Made by a program: the position numbers and the translations under genes. The notes beneath the pieces are model-generated. The model was not told where the DNA came from, searched no databases, and saw only the letters and a program-made list of their open reading frames with translations. Shown one piece after another: positions 8,656 to 15,836 of a stretch of 64,000 nt of DNA (within the stretch, counting starts at the first letter, position 1; every line of letters begins with the position of its first letter). The DNA is from Leptonema sp964619535. GTDB lineage: Bacteria; Spirochaetota; Leptospiria; Leptospirales; Leptonemataceae. Location: the NCBI GenBank assembly GCA_964619535.1, contig CAZUEX010000004.1:1-64000 (forward strand), read 5' to 3'.

Positions 8656-9079
8656 CAATGCAATACTGATTTCAATACGTCCGGAACACGTGGCGAAAAT
8701 ACTGTCTGGTGAGAAACGACTCGAGTTTCGGCGACAGTGGACTACACGAGCCATTGATATCTTGGTGATCTATGCTACTGCCCCTATTCAGAAAATCATC
8801 GCGATCACTCGCATTCAGAATGTCTTTCGAGGCAGCAAAAGCGAGCTCTGGGCGCTGGCTCGAAACAAAGGTGGCGGAATCTCCAGAGAACAACTCTTCG
8901 AATATATGAGTGGAAAAGACGAGGGAGTAGCTTTAGAGCTTTCGAACCTTTTGACATTGAAAGATGGCATTCACCCCAGTACTGTATTCGGCAAAAGCTT
9001 CAGGCCTCCACAATCGTTTCGGTACTTGTCCCCGAATGAATTTGAACACCTTGTAAGACTGACGGACGAGTGCTGGTGA
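8648..9079 (+). CDS. ASCH (PUA-like) domain protein
   Basis: A 143-residue protein with ISIRPEHVAKILSGEKRLEF (residues 9-28), the typical opening of ASCH-fold proteins, where the conserved G-x-K-x-x-E-x-R segment lines the ligand cleft. Members of this fold include the N4-acetylcytidine amidohydrolase YqfB and regulators grouped with ASC-1; which of these applies cannot be told from sequence alone. The C-terminal FRPPQSFRYLSPNEF resembles GPPQSITSIDHENF at the end of the preceding fusion protein, suggesting the two proteins share a related barrel. I chose the ATG at 8648, which overlaps the upstream stop codon by 8 bp and implies translational coupling; an earlier in-frame ATG at 8615 lies inside the upstream gene. 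The hairpin at 9121-9147 ends the unit. Confidence 0.75.
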   Translation: MHSNAILISIRPEHVAKILSGEKRLEFRRQWTTRAIDILVIYATAPIQKIIAITRIQNVFRGSKSELWALARNKGGGISREQLFEYMSGKDEGVALELSNLLTLKDGIHPSTVFGKSFRPPQSFRYLSPNEFEHLVRLTDECW

Positions 9080-9120
9080 GACATTCTCGGCCAGCCATAT
9101 CGTCCTGCCACCAGTAGCAC

Positions 9121-9147
9121 AGAAAAAGAGGGCCATGCGGCCCTCTT
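9121..9147 (-). terminator. Terminator between convergent genes
   Basis: AGAGGGCC and GGCCCTCT (9127-9134, 9139-9146) form an 8-bp perfect stem with an ATGC loop. On the minus strand it is followed by TTTTTCT, so it terminates the outer-membrane protein gene ending at 9174. On the plus strand the hairpin may slow transcription leaving the ASCH gene, but no T-run follows there. Confidence 0.85.
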
Positions 9148-9173
9148 GAATAAAGGAGAGTAACACTGAAGGA

Positions 9174-10301
9174 TCAGAAGCTCGTGGAATACCCTACTGT
9201 GTAGTAGTAAACGAATTTCGGAAGCTTCTGTGTCGGAGTGTAGGTGTATCCGTATCCGGTGGGATCGCCGATAGCAGAGGTCACCAGGCTGTTGACATAG
9301 GTATTTGCTATGCCGTTGGTTTGTGCCGGATCGGCTACGAGGCCATCTCCATTGGAGGTTTCGCCAAGAATAGAAACGGCGTCGCTTGTAGAAGAGTCGC
9401 CTTCATAGAAACGGGTATCGATACGATACACGCCTGTAACTCCGATGAAGAAATCGCCAATGCTCAGGGTGATCGGAAGATCTGCATTTTTCCATCCCTG
9501 GATCTTCAAGCTTGTGTCGGTAGCATAGGCTACACCCGGAGATATATCAAGCGCTGCATTCTCGCCCAGGTCAACACCTATAGAATACGACAGGTAGTTG
9601 TAGGTAGAACCTGCATAGCCTGGAGTAGCAACATCGACGTAGGTCGTAAAGGACAGGTCGGGCAGTGCAGCCGGCGAGAATCCAGCAAACATCTCCATGT
9701 TTGAAGCTGATTGCTGAACCTGGTTCGTATAGTTATACGAAATGATCCCGCCGGTCAGGGTTCCGATCCTGGAGCTTGTTTCGTAGCTGAGGGTAATGTC
9801 GACCTCGTCATTGCGTTTCAGGCCGTTTTCTTCGTTGTGGAATCCCGGAGCTGTTGACGGATCCCGGATTGTAGCACCGTCTACGGTGTAGGATGCAAGG
9901 ACCGTGTTCAGATCCAGGTTGCCGGAAGTCAGGCCGGCCAGATAGGCCTCGGATACGGCGTCCGAGCTGCCTGGACCCAGTTGCAGCAATCCGTCTGTGT
10001 CGACGTCATTGCGTCCGGTCAGGGCAAACGAGCCCCAGATGTTCAGAGACCAGCCTTCTGCAAAGTTGAAGGTAAGGCTTGGCTGAAAGGCCTGCGCATT
10101 GTTAAAGCTGCTGTAGGACTTGCCGTCCTGCACGAATTTGTTCGAGTGCACATCAGCACCACGGAATACGTAGTTGGAAGCGAATACGGCATCAAAGTCG
10201 ATGCTCGGTTCGAATTCCTGTGCTTGCAGAGTCCCCGTAGCAAAGAGGGCTCCTGTTAGCCCGGCTACAAGGCCGAGACGTTTTTTAGTATTGGATTTCA
10301 A
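9174..10301 (-). CDS. Outer-membrane beta-barrel protein, TorF-like putative porin
   Basis: A cleavable signal peptide (residues 1-27, ending TLQAQ) precedes a sequence of alternating amphipathic strands ending in Phe (GYSTSF), the outer-membrane assembly signal. Near the N-terminus VFASNYVFRGAD matches the SNYVFRG hallmark of the TorF/Gcw_chp family of putative porins, though the remaining length (375 residues) is greater than the usual ~220-260. Substrate is unknown. The start codon is TTG at 10301, chosen because a perfect AGGAGG lies six bases upstream and the signal peptide begins at once (KSNTKKRLG). A -10-like element and a palindrome sit about 90-115 bp upstream. A strong terminator follows. 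Confidence 0.75.
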   Translation of the reverse strand: MKSNTKKRLGLVAGLTGALFATGTLQAQEFEPSIDFDAVFASNYVFRGADVHSNKFVQDGKSYSSFNNAQAFQPSLTFNFAEGWSLNIWGSFALTGRNDVDTDGLLQLGPGSSDAVSEAYLAGLTSGNLDLNTVLASYTVDGATIRDPSTAPGFHNEENGLKRNDEVDITLSYETSSRIGTLTGGIISYNYTNQVQQSASNMEMFAGFSPAALPDLSFTTYVDVATPGYAGSTYNYLSYSIGVDLGENAALDISPGVAYATDTSLKIQGWKNADLPITLSIGDFFIGVTGVYRIDTRFYEGDSSTSDAVSILGETSNGDGLVADPAQTNGIANTYVNSLVTSAIGDPTGYGYTYTPTQKLPKFVYYYTVGYSTSF

Positions 10302-10386
10302 AGTTTGCCTCCTGGAAAATCCTGTTGTCGATGTATATGCACGAGGCGTGCCAGGGGTGATGTGTCGTAAAAAGGTGCGGTATGCT

Positions 10387-10416
10387 TATAGTATAGGCTG
10401 ATGCGTCATAATGACG
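10387..10416 (-). promoter_or_regulatory. Putative promoter and operator of the TorF-like gene
   Basis: On the minus strand TATACTATA (10387-10395) is a good -10 candidate. CGTCAT-A-ATGACG (10404-10416), a perfect 6-bp inverted repeat around one base, lies in what would be the -10/-35 spacer, a usual place for a repressor site. No good -35 hexamer is visible, which would fit an activator-dependent promoter. Confidence 0.4.
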
Positions 10417-10534
10417 AAGGCTTGCTGTCGGCATGTGCCCTGTTTGAGTCATGATGCTTAAAGTGCAGGCTCTTTTCCCTGCCCGGGCGGATTGCTGTCT
10501 GCATACGGGTAGAAAAATGTTTGCTGCATTTGAT

Positions 10535-10563
10535 TTTACATCTGTACTGATCGATCCTATAAT
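10535..10563 (+). promoter_or_regulatory. Sigma-70 promoter of the DUF1577-like gene
   Basis: TTTACA (10535-10540), exactly 17 bp, then a consensus TATAAT (10558-10563). Transcription would begin near 10570, leaving a leader of about 30 bases before the ATG at 10600. It is embedded in a large inverted repeat (next entry). Confidence 0.75.
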
Positions 10564-10589
10564 GACAGGTTCTCCTGGCAGTACAGATG
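10539..10589 (+). repeat. Perfect 11-bp inverted repeat flanking the -10 element
   Basis: CATCTGTACTG (10539-10549) and its exact reverse complement CAGTACAGATG (10579-10589) flank the -10 box and start point symmetrically, with a 29-bp spacer. The left arm overlaps the 3' edge of the -35 box. Only the right arm would be in the transcript, so it is more likely a protein-binding site, perhaps a two-site operator, than an RNA hairpin. Confidence 0.7.
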
Positions 10590-10599
10590 AGGCATACGA

Positions 10600-11751
10600 A
10601 TGAATGAAGAGATCCGACCTCTGGAATGGGTTTCAAAGCCGGAGTCGGTAAGTGCTCTGGTTGACCGGTATCTGATCGGCAAGGTCATCTTTCTCAAGGG
10701 ATATGAGCCGCATCCCCGCGTGCGCTTGCTGTCGCGTAATCCGAACGGAACCGTCGAGATACAGTCACCGATAAGCTTTGACGTACAGCAGAAGCCGGTC
10801 TTCTTCCGTATTCTGGGCCGCTACCTTGAAATACACGGCACGATCGTTCAGAAGAAAAGTGTAGACCTTTTTACGATGCGTATCGATCGCCTCGGTGTAT
10901 CGGTAAAGGATCGCGGTGATGTACGTATTCCCGTGGAAGGGGATGACGTTTGCATAACGAATATTCAGACGAGCAAGTATCTGATTGATACGGCGAACTC
11001 GACCATTCCGACAACGGTTAAGGTAAGTTTCGGCGAATATGAGCGCGTGCTGTCAGGGGAGTTCGATACGGTGAAGATCGACGTATTCGGTCAGCGGGGC
11101 ACCTTGCTCGATGAGGTGCGAAAAACAGGCAAGGCCGTATTCGTGGCCGACACAACGGATCCGGCCAGTTATTCGCCCCCGGATCCACGCTTCATCGATT
11201 ACGGGCGGTTCCTGGGAGCAGGTTTAAAGAAGCAAATCTTTGAATACCGGAACAAGAAGGTACGGTCGGAGGCCATTGTTCCGGTCATGTATGTTACACA
11301 TGATCGCACCGAGGTGCCGATTGGATATCTCCAGGTGCAGAGCCGGACAAAGCCTTTTGATGTTTCGGTGATTGACCGGCTGAAGCAAATCTGCGAGGAG
11401 ATGATCGAGAAGATCCGCCTTTCCAATACGGTCTATGTGAAGGATCGAGAACGCATTCTGAACATGTCTCTTCGAGGGATGCGGGTTCGCATTCGTAATC
11501 GTGAGCTGGCCAGCTATCTCATGCGGCAGAGTGGTTTTACGTTTGACGTTCTGTTTCGCGGACAGGCTCCGATTACGGTTTATGGCCTGATCCGATCTGC
11601 ATCCAAAACACTGGAAGGGCACCTGGTCTGCGGCGTGCAGATTGCCGGTTTTACTGATGATACGGCAGGTAAGGCGCGCTATGAAAGCAACGTGCGCGGA
11701 ATGGAGCAGCGGTACAAGCAGAAGCTACAGCAGGAGATGAAAAAGCAGTGA
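10600..11751 (+). CDS. DUF1577-like protein of the Leptospira type
   Basis: A 383-residue soluble protein without signal peptide or membrane segment. Its general form (LEWVSKPESVSALVDRYLIGK at the N-terminus, a middle NYG/PDPRFIDYGRFLG region, a C-terminal MSLRGMRVRIRNRELASYL stretch) resembles the DUF1577 family I know from Leptospira; I am moderately sure. The C-terminal third, with NMSLRGMRVRI and later IRSASKTLEGHLVCGVQIAGF, looks like a PilZ-type cyclic-di-GMP-binding barrel (the second arm of PilZ is typically D/NxSxxG), so a role in c-di-GMP signalling is possible. A strong promoter lies upstream. The stop codon overlaps the GTG start of the endonuclease gene by 4 bp, suggesting coupling. 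Confidence 0.6.
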   Translation: MNEEIRPLEWVSKPESVSALVDRYLIGKVIFLKGYEPHPRVRLLSRNPNGTVEIQSPISFDVQQKPVFFRILGRYLEIHGTIVQKKSVDLFTMRIDRLGVSVKDRGDVRIPVEGDDVCITNIQTSKYLIDTANSTIPTTVKVSFGEYERVLSGEFDTVKIDVFGQRGTLLDEVRKTGKAVFVADTTDPASYSPPDPRFIDYGRFLGAGLKKQIFEYRNKKVRSEAIVPVMYVTHDRTEVPIGYLQVQSRTKPFDVSVIDRLKQICEEMIEKIRLSNTVYVKDRERILNMSLRGMRVRIRNRELASYLMRQSGFTFDVLFRGQAPITVYGLIRSASKTLEGHLVCGVQIAGFTDDTAGKARYESNVRGMEQRYKQKLQQEMKKQ

Positions 11752-12548
11752 GACGTCTGGCAGCGCTGCTACTTGCATCCCTTGTTCTTGCATCTTCTAC
11801 GACCCTGGCACAGCGCGAGATGCCATCCTATTTCGCCCTGCTTACATCGATACCACTGGAAAACGGTTATGCCGCAGGTTGCGAGGCACCGCGCAATTCC
11901 CGGACCCTTAATTTTCGGGATTCAAAGAAGGTTCTTCGAACGATGTTTCTATCTCTCGGCGCACGGACGATCTACTGTCAGTGTACGCCGGTTTTGAAAG
12001 GCAGGTCACTGATTGTAGAGGATGGCTGTTCGTATAAGCCAAAACGCAAAGGCCCCGTCATTAACTGGGAGCACGTGATGCCAGCCTCTCGTTTCGGACA
12101 GCTGCGTCCCTGCTGGAAGGGCGAGGGATGCAAAGGAAAGCGAGGTCGCCGATGCTGTCAGTCCAGTGATCCCTGTTTCAATCGAATGGAGGCCGATCTG
12201 CATAACCTGCATCTGTCGCTCGGAGAGCTGAATTATGCGCGCAGCAACTTCATGTTCGGAGAGATAGCCGGAGAAAAACGAAACTACGGCAGCTGTGATT
12301 TTGAGGTCGACCGTCGTCGTCGCATCGTTGAGCCCATGCCGCAGATTCGCGGCGACATTGCGCGTTCGTACCTCTACATGGCATGGCGATACGGCCTTGC
12401 TTTAACGGACGAAGAGAAGGCAATTTTTCTGCGGTGGAACCTTGAAGATCCTCCGGATGCCATGGAGCGTCAGCTGGAAGCTGCCAGGCGACGATTGCAG
12501 GGAAACGGCAATCCCTTTATTCGCGGCTGGAAAAATCCGACTTCTTGA
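11748..12548 (+). CDS. Secreted endonuclease I (EndA/Dns family)
   Basis: The endonuclease I family cleaves single- and double-stranded DNA outside the cytoplasm. A signal peptide (residues 1-21, ending TTLAQ) is followed by the family motifs NWEHVMPASRFG (~105-116, containing the catalytic His), MEADLHNLHLSLGELNYARSN (~146-166, with HNL and the Mg-binding Asn) and GDIARSYLYMAWRYG (~202-216). Several cysteines (CWKGEGCKG, CCQSSDPC) form the expected disulfide loop. Length 266 is typical. The GTG start overlaps the upstream stop (GTGA). The last 32 bp overlap the 3' end of pyrE on the other strand. Likely role: use of extracellular DNA or its clearing. Confidence 0.9.
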   Translation: MRRLAALLLASLVLASSTTLAQREMPSYFALLTSIPLENGYAAGCEAPRNSRTLNFRDSKKVLRTMFLSLGARTIYCQCTPVLKGRSLIVEDGCSYKPKRKGPVINWEHVMPASRFGQLRPCWKGEGCKGKRGRRCCQSSDPCFNRMEADLHNLHLSLGELNYARSNFMFGEIAGEKRNYGSCDFEVDRRRRIVEPMPQIRGDIARSYLYMAWRYGLALTDEEKAIFLRWNLEDPPDAMERQLEAARRRLQGNGNPFIRGWKNPTS

Positions 12549-13092
12549 AAAGTGAGATCAGCTGCACGTTTTCCGCACTGAGTGCCTCACTGCCTCCTTC
12601 TTCGCGATCAACGATGCAGCAGGCCGTCGTTACCTTTTTGCCGGCTTCGCGAAGAGCCCGGACAGCCTTCAGGGTAGAGCCTGCTGTGGTAATGACATCA
12701 TCAAGTACAAGGACTTCGTCGATATCGCTGAGGTGGCCTTCTATTTGCTGGCCGGTACCATGTCCTTTGGCCTCTTTACGCACCACAACAGGCATGCACA
12801 GATGACCTTTTGCAAGGCAGGCCAGAGAAAAGGCATAGGCGATGGGATCGGCACCGAGTGTAAGACCGCCAGCCGCCCGTGGCAGAGAGATCCCTCGGCC
12901 GGGGAGCAGTTCGTCGCGAATCGCTTCAGCAAGCAGCGACAGACGCGCAGGGTGTAAGGTAATCTTCTTGCAATTGAAATAGTGATGCGACATCTTGCCG
13001 GAGGCCAGAGTGAAAGGTTCTTCTCGATACATGTAGATAAGAGGGGACGTTTCCTGAAAGAGACGAGCAGTGAGCGGAGGGAAAGATGCCAT
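12517..13092 (-). CDS. pyrE: Orotate phosphoribosyltransferase PyrE
   Basis: Joins orotate and PRPP to make OMP in pyrimidine synthesis. Landmarks: FTLASGKMSHHYFNCKKITL (residues ~27-46), the flexible catalytic loop VVRKEAKGHGTGQQIEG (~102-118) and the PRPP-binding loop VLVLDDVITTAGSTLKAV (~127-144). At 191 residues the length is normal. The ATG at 13092 shares bases with the ATG of the divergent lnt gene (the sequence ATGCCAT at 13086-13092 holds both starts). The conserved fold begins near residue 10, so a much later start is unlikely. The stop lies inside the 3' end of the endonuclease gene. Because it is hemmed in on both sides, its promoter must lie within lnt. Confidence 0.93.
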   Translation of the reverse strand: MASFPPLTARLFQETSPLIYMYREEPFTLASGKMSHHYFNCKKITLHPARLSLLAEAIRDELLPGRGISLPRAAGGLTLGADPIAYAFSLACLAKGHLCMPVVVRKEAKGHGTGQQIEGHLSDIDEVLVLDDVITTAGSTLKAVRALREAGKKVTTACCIVDREEGGSEALSAENVQLISLFKKSDFSSRE

Positions 13093-14822
13093 ATCTTCTT
13101 AAATCAGTGAAGGCAGTCATCCGATCAACGCTTTTTCTCAGTGCACTCTCCGGTTTTCTGGGAACCATGTCTTTTGCGCCCTTTCACTGGCCTGTTGTTG
13201 GATGGTTTGCCCTGTGGCCCATCTTTATTCTGGCAGAGCGATACCGCCATTCGCACTGGAAGATGATCGGTGCCGGTATTCTTGTGGCCTTCTTTCTCTG
13301 CACGTTTGCCTTTTACTGGACTGTATATCTTTTTATTGTCTTTGGTGGATTGCCGGTCTGGCTGGCCCTGATCGTATTTGCAGCGCATACGTTTTTCTTA
13401 AATCTCAAGATACCGCTTTTCCTTCTTGCCCTGGGGCTGTTGCGCCATCGGCTCTTTCGCAGGCTGCGGGTTATGCCGCTTTTGCTTGTTCCGCTTGTCG
13501 GATTGCTTCTTGATCGTTATACACCACAGATCTTTAACTGGTACTGGGGTAACGTAGCAGCCCATAATCCATATCTGGCTCAGGTGGCCGATCTGGTCGG
13601 TATTCACGGAATCACATTCCTGTACTTTTTGGTTACCTATGCAGGATACCGGTTGTTTCCCGTCCTGAGGCATGCCGTACGGCGATGGCTTCGGTATGGT
13701 CGCCCGAGGGGGTTGGCGTTATTCGGCCGCAGCATCGTATTGCGTCGCTTTGCCCTGCCGGTTGTGATCCTGTTTGTCTGGTTCCTGTATGGTGTCGTTC
13801 AGAAATCCCGCTACGAACAGCTGCAGAGCCAGTTGCCCCATGCCAGAGTGGCCGCACTGCAGCCCAACGCTCCGCTCGAAAAGTATGGGGAACACAGAGT
13901 AACCGACGAAGTTATCCGTAAGCTTTTGCGTCAGACCATCCCTGCACTGGCAGAAGAGGCCTTTCGTCGCGCCGATGGAAGACTGGATTTGATTGTACTG
14001 CCTGAATCCGCGGTGCCTTACTATACGACTCAGGATGATCGGCTGACCCGTCGGCTTGGTTTGTACAATCCTGACTTTGAAAGCATGGTTGTACGGTTGA
14101 GCAGTGGATATCAGACGCCGGTTTTCTTTAATGAAATTGCGGTTGGCATGAGTCGGGACAGGTTTACAAGGAGGCCACGAATCGATGCCTATAATTCTTC
14201 TTCGGTTTTTGATGCCGGTGGAGAACGGGCGGGCCAGTACCATAAGCGGATCTTGATTGCCTTTGGTGAGCAGATTCCAATGGCCGGCTTCCTGGACGAA
14301 ACGGGGCTCATCCAGCTTGTGCCCGAGTCAATCCGCTACAGCAGATTCAGGCCAGGAGATGAGTTTGTGATGCTTCCCTACGGGACCTCGGCGCAGGGAC
14401 AATTCCTGCCTCTCATATGCTATGAAGTACTGGACCCGGGGTATGTACGCGACTTTGTACGATCCGACAGCGCAGACTTTCTGGTCAACATTACTCAGGA
14501 CCGCTGGTACGGAAACACGATCGAAACGTATCAGCATTTTGAGCTGGGTCGCATTCGTGCTATCGAAACGCGCAAGGCCCTCGTACGTTCGACGAATAGT
14601 GGAAGCAGCGGCATGGTGGATCTGGCCGGGAACTATGCGCGACCGCTCTATGGGCCGACGTTCACGGAACAGGATGTGGAGGCCGTACAGATTTTTGAGG
14701 TACCGATTCACCGCAATAAGCCGACGGTTTTTGTGCGTTTTGGAAACCATTGGATGTGGTTCCCGGTGTTGTTGTTCATTTTGGTCGTTCTGGTGCGGAG
14801 AAAACAATCCGGCACGGGATAA
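13086..14822 (+). CDS. lnt: Apolipoprotein N-acyltransferase Lnt
   Basis: Transfers the third acyl chain to the N-terminal cysteine of lipoproteins at the inner membrane. About seven hydrophobic segments fill residues 10-240 (LSGFLGTMSFAPFHWPVVGW is typical), followed by a nitrilase-like domain with the catalytic triad visible: Glu in LIVLPESAVPYY (~297), Lys in YHKRILIAFGEQIP (~379-381) and Cys in LPLICYEVLDPG (~443-444). A final membrane segment lies at residues ~555-572. Length 578 is slightly above the usual 510-550. A GGAGG five bases before the ATG at 13086 supports the start. The many lipoproteins in this window are its likely substrates. Divergent from pyrE with overlapping starts. 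Confidence 0.93.
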   Translation: MPYLLKSVKAVIRSTLFLSALSGFLGTMSFAPFHWPVVGWFALWPIFILAERYRHSHWKMIGAGILVAFFLCTFAFYWTVYLFIVFGGLPVWLALIVFAAHTFFLNLKIPLFLLALGLLRHRLFRRLRVMPLLLVPLVGLLLDRYTPQIFNWYWGNVAAHNPYLAQVADLVGIHGITFLYFLVTYAGYRLFPVLRHAVRRWLRYGRPRGLALFGRSIVLRRFALPVVILFVWFLYGVVQKSRYEQLQSQLPHARVAALQPNAPLEKYGEHRVTDEVIRKLLRQTIPALAEEAFRRADGRLDLIVLPESAVPYYTTQDDRLTRRLGLYNPDFESMVVRLSSGYQTPVFFNEIAVGMSRDRFTRRPRIDAYNSSSVFDAGGERAGQYHKRILIAFGEQIPMAGFLDETGLIQLVPESIRYSRFRPGDEFVMLPYGTSAQGQFLPLICYEVLDPGYVRDFVRSDSADFLVNITQDRWYGNTIETYQHFELGRIRAIETRKALVRSTNSGSSGMVDLAGNYARPLYGPTFTEQDVEAVQIFEVPIHRNKPTVFVRFGNHWMWFPVLLFILVVLVRRKQSGTG

Positions 14823-14919
14823 GGGCATGTCGCAGCCTTCCAGGGAACTGAACGAACCTGGCATGGCATTGTGTTGTGATGATGTGGGGTGTTTGGGAGG
14901 GAGGATTTCTGGCCAAATG

Positions 14920-15399
14920 CTATGTCTGGAGTCTTCTCGTTAGTTTTCTGACAATCGCATCGACGGAAATCACTGCCGAAACCTGTGGATTCCAGGTCGC
15001 TCGTGCTTTGGGTGGATGAGTTCCACCATCCCCCGGTGAGAGCACTCCCATATCAATGAGCATCAGATACATGAAGATGTAGCAGCGAGAGAATCCCGTT
15101 GCATTTGCGATGGCTGACAGGCGTCCCCAATCTTGCTCGTTAGGATAAAAATTCACCCGTCGCAGGTTCTGACCTTCGGCTTGATACTCCGTTTTCCATT
15201 TTCGTGGTTTTAAGAAACTCAGCTTGAAATCCAGAAGGGGATCATCGAGGAGTCGAGACAGATACGACGATAGGGGAAGATGGCCCACTTTTTTATAAGG
15301 ACCTGGTCCAAAAAACCGGTGGAAATATATTTCTGGAATCAGCAAAGTGGAGCGAGAAAAGCTGTATGGTTCTGGAACAATCCGGGTACGGTCTTTCAT
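14920..15399 (-). CDS. DUF1564 family protein
   Basis: A 159-residue protein matching the DUF1564 family, common and multi-copy in Leptospira. The recognisable core is FLKPRKWKTEYQAEGQNL (~62-79), RVNFYPNEQDWGRLSAIANA (~81-100) and GFSRCYIFMYLMLIDMGVL (~102-120). No catalytic residues are known for the family; the arrangement of a basic segment and two helices resembles a ribbon-helix-helix or other small DNA-binding fold, but that is a guess. No signal peptide. It is isolated between lnt and the SET gene, in a slightly AT-richer stretch. Its presence is good evidence for Leptospiraceae. Confidence 0.8.
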   Translation of the reverse strand: MKDRTRIVPEPYSFSRSTLLIPEIYFHRFFGPGPYKKVGHLPLSSYLSRLLDDPLLDFKLSFLKPRKWKTEYQAEGQNLRRVNFYPNEQDWGRLSAIANATGFSRCYIFMYLMLIDMGVLSPGDGGTHPPKARATWNPQVSAVISVDAIVRKLTRRLQT

Positions 15400-15464
15400 A
15401 CCCTGAGAAGGTCACAGATCAATCGAATTGCCGTGGATTCTAAACGGGATCGTTTCCCGTATGC

Positions 15465-15836
15465 TTACTCCACGTCTTCCCAGTCTTCGCCGTAATGGAA
15501 GGTGATCTCTTCTCCTTCTTCGATCGTGCGTAGGGCGTATAACTTGTTGCCATCCCATTCGGCATTAGGTTTTGACGAGTGGTTCAGCCATCGCAGGTCA
15601 TTCTTGCCGTCAATCAGATGCCAGCCGCCATTCTCCTTTTGGACCCAGAGGACGTAGGTCCCATCTTCAAGAACCGTGGGGCCTTCGTATGAGCCGAGAT
15701 AGGCCCCCTTGCGGATCTTCTTTTTGGCGAAGCATCCCTTCCCGTGGATGGGGCTCTTTTTTACGACGATTTTATCTTCAATGGCTTTGTTCGATCGTTT
15801 CGAGAATGTAACGGGAGGCGTGTCTTTCTTTTTCAT
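15465..15836 (-). CDS. SET-domain protein, probable lysine methyltransferase
   Basis: SET domains move a methyl group from S-adenosylmethionine to protein lysines. The 123-residue protein is almost only a SET domain: KKSPIHGKGCFAKKKIRKG (~26-44), RWLNHSSKPNAEWDG (~82-96, the NHS segment that closes the cofactor pocket) and RTIEEGEEITFHYGEDW (~103-119) with the final YGEDW Tyr. No pre-SET or post-SET zinc clusters, as is usual in bacteria. Its ATG overlaps the fliY stop (ATGA, 4 bp), so it is translated with the flagellar switch gene. A flagellar or chemotaxis protein is thus a tempting but unproven substrate. Confidence 0.88.
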   Translation of the reverse strand: MKKKDTPPVTFSKRSNKAIEDKIVVKKSPIHGKGCFAKKKIRKGAYLGSYEGPTVLEDGTYVLWVQKENGGWHLIDGKNDLRWLNHSSKPNAEWDGNKLYALRTIEEGEEITFHYGEDWEDVE

